Part shown: one piece after another, positions 26,563 to 35,728 of the stretch | Layout of the letters: the number at the start of each line of letters is the position of its first letter | Position numbering within the stretch: position 1 is the first letter of the stretch | Assembly (NCBI GenBank): GCA_016713425.1 | Contig: JADJPE010000005.1 | Coordinates: 4,872,501 to 4,936,500, forward strand | From: Deltaproteobacteria bacterium | GTDB lineage: Bacteria; Myxococcota; Kuafuiibacteriia; Kuafuiibacteriales; Kuafuiibacteriaceae | DNA: 64,000 nucleotides | Direction: 5' to 3' | Notes under the pieces: model-generated | The model's input: the letters and a program-made list of their open reading frames with translations, nothing else | Database searches by the model: none | What the model was told of the DNA's origin: nothing | Translations under genes and position numbers: made by a program

Positions 26563-29313
26563 ATGAAGCGCATGAGTCTCTTCTCCGCGTTGGCGATGGT
26601 CTCGTCTTTCCTTTGGGTGAGCTCGACCCAGGCCCAGACGCGGAGCTGGAACGTATTGACGACGGGCAATGGCCACGGATTCCAAGTCTTCGATCGCGGC
26701 AGTGGTCGCATCACCGAGTTTCTCGAACATCCGTACCGGCACGTCGCGGAAGCGAGCGACGACCGGAAGTCGCAGATCATACGCCGCGACCTTGCGCACG
26801 ATATCTACTTTGGCGTTCGCGTCGACGGGACGGCCCGTTGGGTTAATCAGTGTGGCGATGGGAGTCAGTGCACTGGGTTGGCCGAGATGGGATACGAAGA
26901 CGAGACGCATATCATTCGAAGCAAGAGCAGCCTGAATGGTGTTGGTCTTGAGACCTACTACTTCGCGCCGTTTGGTTACGAAGGGAACGGCATGGTCATG
27001 CTGCTGCGCGCTCACAACGACAGTGCAACCCCGAAGCAGGTCTCGATCTTCGCCAAGCCGAACCTGAAGCTTGGTTCGCCCCCTTCGGAGGATCGCCGGA
27101 GCGATCCCGGCGACGGTGGCGAGCAGATGCGCTGGGTCGATTCTGGGGGCTTGGCGCACGGCGAAGAGACCGGACCGGGTGGCGGTCACGCCATCTACGT
27201 TCCGATCGGCGATGTCGCTGCGGTGAGTTGCGGAACGGACACCAGCCTGTACAACGCCGTGCTCGGCGGTGGGCCGATCGGTGCTCAACGGTCATGCGAC
27301 GGGGCCTCGTTGGTCCTCGCCATGCAGCAGGACTTCACAGTCGACGCCGGGAAGAGCGCGTGGTGGGGCGTTGCGGTGCTGTTCCTAAACGACAATCCGA
27401 GCCATCCCCGCGCCGCGTCGTTCCGCGATCCGAGGTCGGTGAGCGATGTCGTGCAGTTGTGGAAGGACTTCATCGGCACGCGTGACGCTGAGACGCTCCA
27501 CGCCGACGCGCTTGCGGAGTTTGAAGCGTGGCGAAAGGGGACAGCACCGTCGGGCCTGAGTGCGGTTGAGCGGAGGCTGTGGCGGCAGTCGGAGACAATC
27601 TTGCGCATGGGGCAAGTGCGCGAACGCGCGCGCGTGAACGATGGCATGGTCCTGGCCTCATTGCCGACGGGCGAGTGGCACACCGGTTGGGTTCGAGACG
27701 CAATGTATGCGGTTGCAGCGTACGCGATGACGGGGCACGAGGACGAGGCACGCCGCGCCCTGGACTTCTTCATTGGTGCCGAGGCGGGCTTCTTCAAAGG
27801 GGGCAACTACATTGGTCGGGACTATCGGGTGTCATCCTGTCGGTACTTCGGCAACGGGCTCGAGGAAGGCGACTTCAACTCCGAGGGACCGAACGTTGAG
27901 ACCGACGGATGGGGTCTCGTGCTCTGGGGCGCCGGCATGTACATGCAGTACTCGTGTGATCTCGACTGGCTCGATCAGAAGACTTGGAAAGGCGACACGG
28001 TCTTCGAAGCATTGCACAGCATCGCAAAGGACATCGAAGCGTACGTCAGAAATGGGCTGCCAGGCCCAGACACGTCGATCTGGGAGGTCCACTGGGATCG
28101 ACGACAGGTGTTTGCGTACACGGTCGCATCGCAGATTAGGGGTCTCTACGATTTTTCGGCCATCGCGCGGCTCAAAGGCGAAACCGAGATCGCCGATCAC
28201 TATCGCGACTTGGCGACCAGCTTTTTGACGAAGGCGAAGGTCGTGCTCGTTCACAGCGCGACCAAGAGTTTTGCCAGCCACCTCGGCGTGTCGGGCGCAG
28301 AGCATCATGTCGATGGCTCGGTCGTTGCGTTCATGGACTTCGGGCTTGTGACGCCAGGCGACCCGCTGTATCGCGGTACGCTCGACTCGTTCAGTCGGCT
28401 GTTGACCGGGTTCGGCGGCTACCAGCGACTGGAGCCCAACCTCTCTTTGACCGGCCACAGTGCGGCCGGTCCGTACGACTTGAGCGAGTGGATTCTGCTC
28501 GACCTCCGCATCGGCGACATGTGGCGAAAGCTCGGGCAGGCCCAGAACGACCAGAGTCTCGTGCAGAAGGCGGACACATTGCTCGACAAAGTGACGTCGC
28601 ATTCGGCGGTGAATGACTTTCTCGTTCCGGAACTCTTCGATCGAAACAATGGAAGCTACACCGGCGTGGTCCCGATGGTCGGTTATGGCGCGGGGGCTTG
28701 GATGATGTCTCAGCTGCGAAAGCACGGCGCCTGGGATCGGGATCCGCTCCCGGATACGCCGCTCGATCATTGCGTTGCCCTCTGCAACCGCGTCGAATGC
28801 GCCGCGCCTCATCGGGGAGTCTGTCAGGAGAGCACATCGGATCCCGCGGGATACGTTTGTCTGTGCGATGGTGGCTACCACCTGGACGGTGAGGACTGCG
28901 TCGCGGACGTCGAGTGCTCGGATACGACATGCTCTGGGCACGGTACCTGTGACGCGACCAACGGCATTCAATGCACCTGCGATGAGCACTACACCGGGGC
29001 ATTCTGTGACGAGTGTGTCTCGGGCTATGTGATGAAGGATGGCGTGTGCACCGAGGTGACGACGTCGGGCGGCACGGGTGGCACAGGCGGCACGGGTGGC
29101 ACGGGCGGCACAGGCGGCACAGGCGGCACAGGCGGCACAGGCGGCGGAGGAACGAACACGGCCGAGGACCCGTCGTCGATCGATGACGGCCCGGCGTCGC
29201 TGTGCAGTGGCGTCGGTGGCGCGGCGGGCCTTGATTCTCTGCTGTATCTGCTTGGGCTGCTGGGCTTCGCGGTGTTCATGAGTCGACGAAAGAAGGATGG
29301 TCGTGCGCTCTAA
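26563..29313 (+). CDS. Secreted GH15-like glucoamylase with EGF repeats and C-terminal anchor
   Basis: 916 residues from ATG 26563, which gives a clean signal peptide (LFSALAMVSSFLWVSSTQAQ). A beta-rich N-terminal domain precedes an (alpha/alpha)6 domain. HTGWVRDAMYAVAAYAMTGHEDEARRALDFF, NVETDGWGLVLWG and SIWEVHWDRRQVFAY match GH15 glucoamylase blocks; E508 in the SIWE motif corresponds to the catalytic acid. About 95 residues of Cys-rich EGF-like repeats, a (Gly-Gly-Thr)8 spacer and a C-terminal helix with SRRKK follow, a MYXO-CTERM-like sorting tail. It likely acts on alpha-glucans at the cell surface; substrate inferred. The downstream barrel gene overlaps by 17 nt. Confidence 0.8.
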   Translation: MKRMSLFSALAMVSSFLWVSSTQAQTRSWNVLTTGNGHGFQVFDRGSGRITEFLEHPYRHVAEASDDRKSQIIRRDLAHDIYFGVRVDGTARWVNQCGDGSQCTGLAEMGYEDETHIIRSKSSLNGVGLETYYFAPFGYEGNGMVMLLRAHNDSATPKQVSIFAKPNLKLGSPPSEDRRSDPGDGGEQMRWVDSGGLAHGEETGPGGGHAIYVPIGDVAAVSCGTDTSLYNAVLGGGPIGAQRSCDGASLVLAMQQDFTVDAGKSAWWGVAVLFLNDNPSHPRAASFRDPRSVSDVVQLWKDFIGTRDAETLHADALAEFEAWRKGTAPSGLSAVERRLWRQSETILRMGQVRERARVNDGMVLASLPTGEWHTGWVRDAMYAVAAYAMTGHEDEARRALDFFIGAEAGFFKGGNYIGRDYRVSSCRYFGNGLEEGDFNSEGPNVETDGWGLVLWGAGMYMQYSCDLDWLDQKTWKGDTVFEALHSIAKDIEAYVRNGLPGPDTSIWEVHWDRRQVFAYTVASQIRGLYDFSAIARLKGETEIADHYRDLATSFLTKAKVVLVHSATKSFASHLGVSGAEHHVDGSVVAFMDFGLVTPGDPLYRGTLDSFSRLLTGFGGYQRLEPNLSLTGHSAAGPYDLSEWILLDLRIGDMWRKLGQAQNDQSLVQKADTLLDKVTSHSAVNDFLVPELFDRNNGSYTGVVPMVGYGAGAWMMSQLRKHGAWDRDPLPDTPLDHCVALCNRVECAAPHRGVCQESTSDPAGYVCLCDGGYHLDGEDCVADVECSDTTCSGHGTCDATNGIQCTCDEHYTGAFCDECVSGYVMKDGVCTEVTTSGGTGGTGGTGGTGGTGGTGGTGGTGGGGTNTAEDPSSIDDGPASLCSGVGGAAGLDSLLYLLGLLGFAVFMSRRKKDGRAL
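29068..29139 (+). repeat. 9-nt tandem repeat coding (GGT)8
   Basis: Eight in-frame copies of a 9-nt unit (GGCGGCACA with GGT/ACG variants) encode Gly-Gly-Thr. It forms a flexible spacer between the EGF-like repeats and the C-terminal anchor. Copy number can change in frame by slippage. Confidence 0.85.
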
Positions 29314-31021
29314 TCGCTATTCATGGTCGAGAACTACGCTCGCGCTCGCGGGCTTCTGCTTCCTCGTTGGGCAGGGCTTGGACGCTCGGCTCTGTCACGG
29401 TCGACCCTGGGGCTCGCCGAGCGGGGATGAACGAGCGCCATCCGATGGAGAAGGTGACGACGAGGACCAAGACGACGAAGACGACGGCCACGAAGAGGAC
29501 CTGTCGGGAGGGGTGGAGCGAAGCGACGCGGCGCCCAACCAGGAGGTGGCGGGAGAGAAGGCCGCGGGAGAGATGGGTGCGGGATCGCAGGGTGCGCGAC
29601 CGGCGCCTGAAGAATCTCCGGGCGAGGTGCCGACGCCCTCGAAGGCCACAGAATCCTTGAAGGGAGACGCAGAGGGCCAGCCCGAGCGTGTATGGCTCGC
29701 CCCGACCCTCTTTTCTGAGGATCGAGCGACCCCTCTCGACGGGGGCTGGGCGTTCAACTTCCACGGCTACATTCGTGCGCCGCTTCGTTTTCACGGAAAC
29801 CCAAAGCGGGCGCGTCCGCCTTATCTGGTTGATGACGACTATTTCCAGTCGGGCTTTGCGTATACGCGGATCAACGAGACCGAGTACGCCGAGCTCTTCT
29901 TGGGTGCCACCCACGGGCGCACGCGCTTTGTTGCTGGGCTACAAGCGACGCGATTCTCAGACTGGGCCGAGACGACCCTGCAAGGACAAAGCGGCATCTC
30001 ACTCGCCTTTGCCGAGCACGACTGGGTGGTCGAGGAAGGCCTAGCTGAAGTCGGGCTACGGGCCGGAATGTTCTGGGAGCGCTTCGGGTACATGGACGCG
30101 TATGACACCTATGTCCTCGGGCGAATGCACATGGCGGGGCTTCGCTTGAGGCTCCGGATGTTCGACGTTTGGCACACGAAGGTTGGGTTTGGTGCGCACT
30201 CGGACGTGATCTCGAGCAATCAGGGCTTCACGCCGCTCTTCTACGCCAGCTCCGGTGTCGACTTCGGCTTTGTCCGCGCTTCTTTGTTCTTTGGGTTGAG
30301 CTGGACGGGTGACAGCAAACGCGAGTTCTCGATCGTCGAGGACGGGAGTCTCCGCGTCGTCGGTGGCGAGGCGGCGGTGGCCATTCCGCACGTCGGAACG
30401 CTCGAGGGCTCGCTCGGCTTCTATCGAGCTCGGCACGTCTTGTTCTTGGCCAACGGCTACGAAGTGCTTCACAGCACCGGCGGGCGCGGGCTCACGCAGA
30501 ACTTCTTCGGCCCGGACTCGGACTCGGGTACGGGCGAGGCGCTGGTTCTTGGTGCTCAGTTCGATTGGGCTTTGGCCCGAACCGTCGAGGCGGTCTCAGA
30601 CCGCAGCGTCGCGGCCTACTTCAAGGGCGCGCGCGTCCGACTCTTTGGGATGCTTGCCTGGTTGGCGAGCAATCAGGCGTCGGAGAATCCGCTCGAAAAC
30701 TTCGATCAGCGGGTCTACATCAAGTGGGGCATCGAGCCGATGTATCGCCCGCACCTCGAAGGTTGGGACATGTTCTTCGTCGCGCTCCGGTTCGACCGGG
30801 TCATCTTGGACAAGTCGCACTCGACGCGGGCCTTCAGAGTGTACACGCCGAAAGTCGGCGTGACGCCGATCCGTGACTTCGGGCTTGACGTGTTCGTCTC
30901 GTATTCGATGTACAGCTACGGCGGTACGGTTACGTTGCGGCCCAATCAGATCCCGGGGGACCTCTCGGTCACCGAGCCTGACGCCAACGTGCTCAAGTTC
31001 CAGGCGCAAATGGCCTGGTAG
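29297..31021 (+). CDS. Outer-membrane beta-barrel protein
   Basis: 574 residues overlapping the GH15-like gene by 17 nt. An N-terminal signal segment (TTLALAGFCFLVGQGLDA) is followed by an acidic low-complexity region (about 40-120, GDEDDQDDEDDGHEED) and then a region of amphipathic beta strands (FNFHGYIRAPLRF, LFLGATHGRTRFVAGLQ, DMFFVALRFDRVIL). The last residue is Trp (LKFQAQMAW), the terminal aromatic expected of BAM-assembled barrels. It resembles uncharacterised myxobacterial porin-like proteins. Coupling to the GH15-like gene suggests surface glycan use or uptake, by inference. Confidence 0.7.
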   Translation: MVVRSNRYSWSRTTLALAGFCFLVGQGLDARLCHGRPWGSPSGDERAPSDGEGDDEDQDDEDDGHEEDLSGGVERSDAAPNQEVAGEKAAGEMGAGSQGARPAPEESPGEVPTPSKATESLKGDAEGQPERVWLAPTLFSEDRATPLDGGWAFNFHGYIRAPLRFHGNPKRARPPYLVDDDYFQSGFAYTRINETEYAELFLGATHGRTRFVAGLQATRFSDWAETTLQGQSGISLAFAEHDWVVEEGLAEVGLRAGMFWERFGYMDAYDTYVLGRMHMAGLRLRLRMFDVWHTKVGFGAHSDVISSNQGFTPLFYASSGVDFGFVRASLFFGLSWTGDSKREFSIVEDGSLRVVGGEAAVAIPHVGTLEGSLGFYRARHVLFLANGYEVLHSTGGRGLTQNFFGPDSDSGTGEALVLGAQFDWALARTVEAVSDRSVAAYFKGARVRLFGMLAWLASNQASENPLENFDQRVYIKWGIEPMYRPHLEGWDMFFVALRFDRVILDKSHSTRAFRVYTPKVGVTPIRDFGLDVFVSYSMYSYGGTVTLRPNQIPGDLSVTEPDANVLKFQAQMAW

Positions 31022-31032
31022 GTGCCCGGCGG

Positions 31033-32226
31033 TCATCGGCAGATTTGCGTGAACAGGTCGAGCTGACCCCGGGTCGTCGCGTCCCATGAGAAGCCTTCGG
31101 CGTACGCTCGAACTTGGGCGCGGTCGGTCGGTGTGTTCCAAAGATCGAGGAGCGCTTCGCTGAGATCGCGTGGGTCGCGTTGCTGGATCAAGCGTCCGAC
31201 CGTCGCATTTTGTACGACCTCTGGCGTTCCCCAGATGGATGTGGCGACCACGGGCGTGCCGCACGCCATGGATTCGAGCAGCACGTTGGCCCATCCTTCT
31301 CGGCTTGAACACAGCACGAGCGCATCGGCCGCGCTGTACCAAAGGCGGAGTTCCGCTTGCGGCCTTGAGCCCGCGAAAAACACGCGATTCTGGACGCCGA
31401 GTCTTGTCGCAAGCCCGGCCAGACGATCGTGTTCGGGGCCTTCGCCGACGATTGCGAGACGGACGTCGGGCGGGAGGAGAGGCAAGGCTTCGACGGCAAC
31501 GTGATGGCCTTTGCGTTCGATCAGCAATCCGACGGAGACGATGAGGCGATCGTGGGTGTCGAGACCCAGGCGCGTGCGTGCGACCTCTGGCCGCTCCGGG
31601 GAGAACAGGTCGAGGTCGACGCCGTTGCGGAGAACGTGAAGCTTCTTTGGATCTGCGCCCATCTCGGCGAGCCGCGTCATGAGTGCTTGGCAAACACCGA
31701 CCGAAGCCTTGGCCTGATCCGCCGCGTGCAGGATGAGTCGGCGCGGAAACGCATGCTCGCTGATGAGATTGAGGTCGGTTCCGCGAGCGGTGATGACAAC
31801 GGGCTTCTTGAGTGCTCGCGCGAGCAGGGCCGCCGCGACGCCATCGGGGTAGTAGTAGTGCGCGTCGATCAAGTCGAAATCGAATCCTTCCCGACGGAGG
31901 GCTCGGAAGGCCGGCCAAGCGCATGCGGCGAGGGTAAAAGGCGCGATATTCTCGCCGATCTTGGGGGGCAGGGCATAGCGCGGGTGCAAGACATCGATGC
32001 CGCTCAGGCGCTCTCTTTGGGCGGTCGCCGCCATCTGGGCCCAATCGAGTCTCTTTTTTTCTCGAGTGGGAGGTACCCAGGGGACGGGCGCAACGACTTT
32101 CGTTTCGACCCGTTGGGTGCGAAGGAGATGCCGAAGTCGTGTCTCGACGAACACACCGTGGGTTGGACGGGCCGCGCTCGGGTAGAGGGTTGAAAAGAGC
32201 ACTGTCCGGATCTTGTTTCTGGTCAT
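31033..32226 (-). CDS. Family 4 glycosyltransferase
   Basis: 397 residues, GT-B fold. The N-terminal Rossmann half starts TVLFSTLYPSAARPTHGVFVETRLRHL. The C-terminal nucleotide-sugar half contains LIVSVGLLIERKGH and the EX7E motif (SSREGWANVLLESMACGTPVVAT). It transfers a sugar from an activated donor, probably for surface polysaccharide or glycolipid; donor and acceptor cannot be told. Convergent with the barrel gene (11-nt gap) and divergent from the beta-helix gene. Confidence 0.9.
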   Translation of the reverse strand: MTRNKIRTVLFSTLYPSAARPTHGVFVETRLRHLLRTQRVETKVVAPVPWVPPTREKKRLDWAQMAATAQRERLSGIDVLHPRYALPPKIGENIAPFTLAACAWPAFRALRREGFDFDLIDAHYYYPDGVAAALLARALKKPVVITARGTDLNLISEHAFPRRLILHAADQAKASVGVCQALMTRLAEMGADPKKLHVLRNGVDLDLFSPERPEVARTRLGLDTHDRLIVSVGLLIERKGHHVAVEALPLLPPDVRLAIVGEGPEHDRLAGLATRLGVQNRVFFAGSRPQAELRLWYSAADALVLCSSREGWANVLLESMACGTPVVATSIWGTPEVVQNATVGRLIQQRDPRDLSEALLDLWNTPTDRAQVRAYAEGFSWDATTRGQLDLFTQICR

Positions 32227-32360
32227 CGTCGAAAGCCCCGTGTCTTCATAGCTTTATTCCTTCCAGCGCACCACGGGCGCCCGAGATGGGGGACACCCAC
32301 GGGGGCGTTTTCAGTTCGTTGTTACGGTCTGTGGTGGACCCAGCTACACTTGGGGCCGTG

Positions 32361-34214
32361 ATGCGTTCCCGACGTGATGCCTGTTGTCTCTTTCTGCTTT
32401 CTCTTCTGTTCGTCGCGGTGACGCAAGAAGCAGCGCACGCCGAGACTGTCACCGCTTCGGTCGGCGCGGATGTCGAAAGCATCATCCGGGGTCTTGCGCC
32501 CGGCGACGAACTCATCCTCGAGGATGGCCTTTACGATATTACGGACGCCGACGCGCCGCCCTTCGGGCGATTCGCGATCTCGGTTGCGGGAACTTCGGCG
32601 CTTCCGATCGTCATTCGCGCGGCCGACGGTGCCAACCCGCACTTCTATCGGGGCAATGCTGAGCAGAACATCTGGGACATCACCGGCGCAAACTTGATTG
32701 TCCGCGGGCTCACATTCTCGGGTGGCTCAATAGGGCTTCGCATCGAAGGCGCCGAGAACCTAACGGTCGAGGATTGTGAAATCTATGGGACGGAGGGCCC
32801 GGGCATCGCGGCCCCCATTTTTGGCGCGACCTACGACGGCCTCAGGATTGTGCGCAACCGAGTACACGACACTGGGGGTGGAGGCATGAGGTTCGGTTGC
32901 GAAGGCGATTTCTGCCGCGTGGCGAACTCCGAGATCAGCCAGAACCACGTTCATCATATTGCGGGGAGCGGAGAAGGCATCCTGATCCGAGAAGGCGGGT
33001 ACGCAAACCGCATCATCGACAACGTTCTCCATGACACCGCGGGGCCCTGCATCGCGACGCTGGGCACGCTAGGAAACGGCGACGATCAGGTGATCTCTGC
33101 CAATCTCCTCTTCCGCTGTGGGGAGAATGGCATTCAGGCTGCGGCGGAGGCCGTCATCACCAACAACGTGATCTTGAGCGCCGGTGTTGAAGGCATTTCG
33201 ATGCGCCCCTACGCGAGCCCAGACCCGGATGTGTTCGCATCCCCCGCCAACCTCGCGGTCGTTCACAACACCGTGTTGATGCCATCCGGCCATGCGGTGG
33301 CGCTGGCCGGGGCAGTCGGGCCGATCGTGGTCGCGAACAATGCGCTCTACGCACAGGCTGGGCTCCCGGTTTTCGTTTTCGATGGGACGACGTTTTTGTC
33401 GACGCGCGGCAACGAGGGCTTGGGACTGTGGGCGGGTGAGAGCGTAGGCGATGGTGATCTCGTCGCCGATTTCGTGGACGCTAACTTTTCTGGGGCTCCT
33501 CCGATGGATGTCTTTCCGAAGGCGCTCGGAGCGCTGGTGGGTGCGGGGTCCACGACCGATGTCGTAGAGTTCGACTTCAATGGAACTGCACGCGCGGGCG
33601 TCGCGGATGTGGGCGCGTACGCGTTCGATTCTTCTGGAAATCCGGGATGGATCTTGGCGCCGGTGATGAAGGGAGAGGTCTATGTCCCAGGACCTGACGC
33701 CGGCGTCCCTGACGGCTCGGTGGAGACGGATGGATCGACGCCCGACGGCTCGGTGGAGACGGATGGTTCGACGCCCGACGGCTCGGTGGAGCCGGATGGT
33801 TCGACGCCCGACGGCTCGGTGGAGCCGGATGGTTCGACGCCCGACGGCTCGGTGGAGACGGATGGTTCGACGCCCGACGGCTCGGTGGAGACGGATGGTT
33901 CGGCGCCCGATGGCTCGGTGGAGACGGATGGTTCGACGCCCGACGGCTCGGTGGAGACGGACGGTTCGACGCTCGACGGTGGCGTGGGCGATGTCGACGG
34001 TGGGATGACCGGGGGAGATTCGGGGGCATCGGCTCCGAGCGATGCGGCGAGCGGTGACGGCGCCAGCGTTCGCGAGGAAGCGTCGAGTGATCCGGGAGGC
34101 TGTGGCTGTGGTGACATCGAGGCGCGGTCCAGCTCCGCCTCGCCGATCGCGGTGCTCGCGATCGGATTCGTCTGGCTGATGAGTCGTCGGCGCCGGCGTG
34201 GGCCTCGCGCCTGA
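32361..34214 (+). CDS. Secreted parallel beta-helix protein with MYXO-CTERM tail
   Basis: 617 residues from ATG 32361, which gives a signal peptide (LFLLSLLFVAVTQEAAHA). About 400 residues of right-handed beta-helix coils follow, with typical stacked turns (NLIVRGLTFSGGSIGLRIEGAENLTVEDCEIYG; NRIIDNVLHDT; VITNNVILSAG). Such folds are found in pectate lyase-like enzymes and surface adhesins. Then come eight 11-residue repeats (DGSVETDGSTP) and a tail GGCGCG, hydrophobic helix, SRRRRRGPRA: a MYXO-CTERM sorting signal. It probably is displayed on the cell surface. Enzyme activity cannot be judged. Confidence 0.82.
   Translation: MRSRRDACCLFLLSLLFVAVTQEAAHAETVTASVGADVESIIRGLAPGDELILEDGLYDITDADAPPFGRFAISVAGTSALPIVIRAADGANPHFYRGNAEQNIWDITGANLIVRGLTFSGGSIGLRIEGAENLTVEDCEIYGTEGPGIAAPIFGATYDGLRIVRNRVHDTGGGGMRFGCEGDFCRVANSEISQNHVHHIAGSGEGILIREGGYANRIIDNVLHDTAGPCIATLGTLGNGDDQVISANLLFRCGENGIQAAAEAVITNNVILSAGVEGISMRPYASPDPDVFASPANLAVVHNTVLMPSGHAVALAGAVGPIVVANNALYAQAGLPVFVFDGTTFLSTRGNEGLGLWAGESVGDGDLVADFVDANFSGAPPMDVFPKALGALVGAGSTTDVVEFDFNGTARAGVADVGAYAFDSSGNPGWILAPVMKGEVYVPGPDAGVPDGSVETDGSTPDGSVETDGSTPDGSVEPDGSTPDGSVEPDGSTPDGSVETDGSTPDGSVETDGSAPDGSVETDGSTPDGSVETDGSTLDGGVGDVDGGMTGGDSGASAPSDAASGDGASVREEASSDPGGCGCGDIEARSSSASPIAVLAIGFVWLMSRRRRRGPRA
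33711..33974 (+). repeat. 33-nt tandem repeat (8 copies) in the beta-helix gene
   Basis: Eight near-identical 33-nt units encode DGSVE(T/P)DGS(T/A)(P/L). DNA identity is higher than the protein needs, so the array is young or kept alike by recombination. It makes an acidic spacer before the C-terminal anchor. Confidence 0.92.
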
Positions 34215-34235
34215 CAACGAGATCTGAACACGGGA

Positions 34236-35000
34236 TCAAAGGGCCAAGATCTTGCGATCCCCGGTTGCGCGCCCCGGGACGCGCAACCGGTATTGCCCCG
34301 GCACCGTAAACACGATCCGGCGACAAGACTCGCCGGGAGGGTCGAAGACCAACACGCCCGCGTTCGCGATCGCGCTCTCCACTTCGGGCGCGACGAGCGC
34401 CTGTCCGCGCTCGCCGCGAGCGGCGAGCCTGATTTCTTGGCCGAGGGGCAGCTCGACGCCGATGGCGTTGTCGTCGATGCCATCAATCGAAATGATCGCT
34501 TTGCCTCCGGCTCGAAGGGCGTGCACGGAGAGATTTCGGGTCGCCACGTAGGGCTTGAAGCCGCGCGCTTCGAGGGCCGGCCGCTCTTCGCGCGCGTGGA
34601 GCGAGCGCTCCAGAATCTCAACGCCTGCGAGCACGGGATTTCGAATGGCCGGAGGCAGTGCATCTAGGAGTTCGGTGCGCGCAGTGCGCAGATCGTCTTG
34701 CGTTAGGCGTCCACCAAAATGCTCTCCGAAGCGCAGCGCGATGGCGACCCCGAGCTCGCGAAGCGGGGTCGGGCAGGATTGCAGGAGCGGGTCGAGACTC
34801 GAGGCGTCAAACGACAACCAGTACTCCGCGTTCGCGATGATGCGACGCAGGCGATCGAGGCTCGGGGGCCCTTGCAGAGTGGCAAGATTCGCCGAAGTGA
34901 GATCGAGACCGGAGAGGAGCCGAGGGACTACCGGGTGTGGAACCCGCGCGTCGCCTCCTGCGCTCCCGCGCGCTTGCGTTGCCACCATGCCTGGTCTCAC
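34236..35000 (-). CDS. Hypothetical protein
   Basis: 254 residues from GTG 35000 (ATG 34988 is an alternative). A helical N-terminal half (LDRLRRIIANAEYWLSFDASSLDPLLQ; DDLRTARTELLDALPPAIRNPVLAG) and a beta-rich C-terminal half (ISIDGIDDNAIGVELPLGQEIRLAARGE; RIVFTVPGQYRLRVPG) that looks like an Ig- or PEGA-like sandwich. No clear signal peptide with this start. It follows a lipoprotein gene by 6 nt, forming a two-gene operon. No family recognised. Confidence 0.6.
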   Translation of the reverse strand: MRPGMVATQARGSAGGDARVPHPVVPRLLSGLDLTSANLATLQGPPSLDRLRRIIANAEYWLSFDASSLDPLLQSCPTPLRELGVAIALRFGEHFGGRLTQDDLRTARTELLDALPPAIRNPVLAGVEILERSLHAREERPALEARGFKPYVATRNLSVHALRAGGKAIISIDGIDDNAIGVELPLGQEIRLAARGERGQALVAPEVESAIANAGVLVFDPPGESCRRIVFTVPGQYRLRVPGRATGDRKILAL

Positions 35001-35006
35001 CTCAAT

Positions 35007-35633
35007 TCATGTTCCTAGAAGATTGATGTCGATGAGCAACGTGACTTCGGCCTTGAGGGTGATGTCGAGCGCGGGACGATCGGCCTTCAACACGATCTCT
35101 GTCCCCAATCGCATATTGGGGGCCAGGACGAATGGTTTCAAGTTCAGTGTTGTGTCGGCTGGAATGTCGGCCGCGGCTGTTGCGGGCATCACAGCGCCCC
35201 CGGCGCTTGACTCGCTTTCTGGGATGGGTAGCTGGGCGATGGTTCGCCTGTCCTGACCGTTCGCCTCGACGTAGAAGAGAATCGACTCGAAGGCGCCATC
35301 CAGACGATTGAGCGAGGCCGGGCTGTTGGCCCCCACGCTCATGGTCACGCGGATTCGACGCACGAAGATGGCGTCGACATCGCCGGGCTCAACGTCGTTC
35401 TCCTTGAATCCTGGGGATTTAGACAGGTCGATGGCGCTGAATCCGCCGCCGAAACTCGGCTCGAAGGGGGTCTGACTCACACGATCGGCCGGGATGACGA
35501 CTTCGTCGGTGACGACTTCCTCGAACGTGTCCAAAGCCGCGCAGCCAGAAGATGCCCAGAACCCTATGAGTAGGAATACGCAGCGAGAGACCCGGGAACC
35601 GCGGGGAGAATACTTCATCTCAAAGCGATTCAT
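35007..35633 (-). CDS. Hypothetical lipoprotein
   Basis: 208 residues. A basic N-terminus, a hydrophobic segment (CVFLLIGFWASSG) and a lipobox Cys at 31 (ASSGC) mark a lipoprotein. The mature part is beta-rich (IFVRRIRVTMSVGANSPASL; FESILFYVEANGQDRRTIAQL; LTLKAEVTLLIDINLLG) with no known domain. First gene of the pair with 34236-35000. Divergent from the zinc-ribbon protein gene, with about 95 nt between starts. Confidence 0.72.
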   Translation of the reverse strand: MNRFEMKYSPRGSRVSRCVFLLIGFWASSGCAALDTFEEVVTDEVVIPADRVSQTPFEPSFGGGFSAIDLSKSPGFKENDVEPGDVDAIFVRRIRVTMSVGANSPASLNRLDGAFESILFYVEANGQDRRTIAQLPIPESESSAGGAVMPATAAADIPADTTLNLKPFVLAPNMRLGTEIVLKADRPALDITLKAEVTLLIDINLLGT

Positions 35634-35728
35634 ACGACGATCCGGGCGCAGAGAGAATCAGGGATCGCCTTCGGAGTTTCTCGTTGGTGACTTGGTTCCG
35701 CGTGTCCGTGTTACTTTCGCCTCGGTTT

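Noticed and set aside
30596..32044. 482-codon minus-strand frame over the barrel end and GT4 gene
   Set aside because: It is out of frame with the conserved GT4 protein on the same strand, and very Arg/Pro/Ser-rich.
33711..33974. Regular repeats as a CRISPR array
   Set aside because: Repeats are contiguous without spacers and stay in the coding frame of a surface protein.
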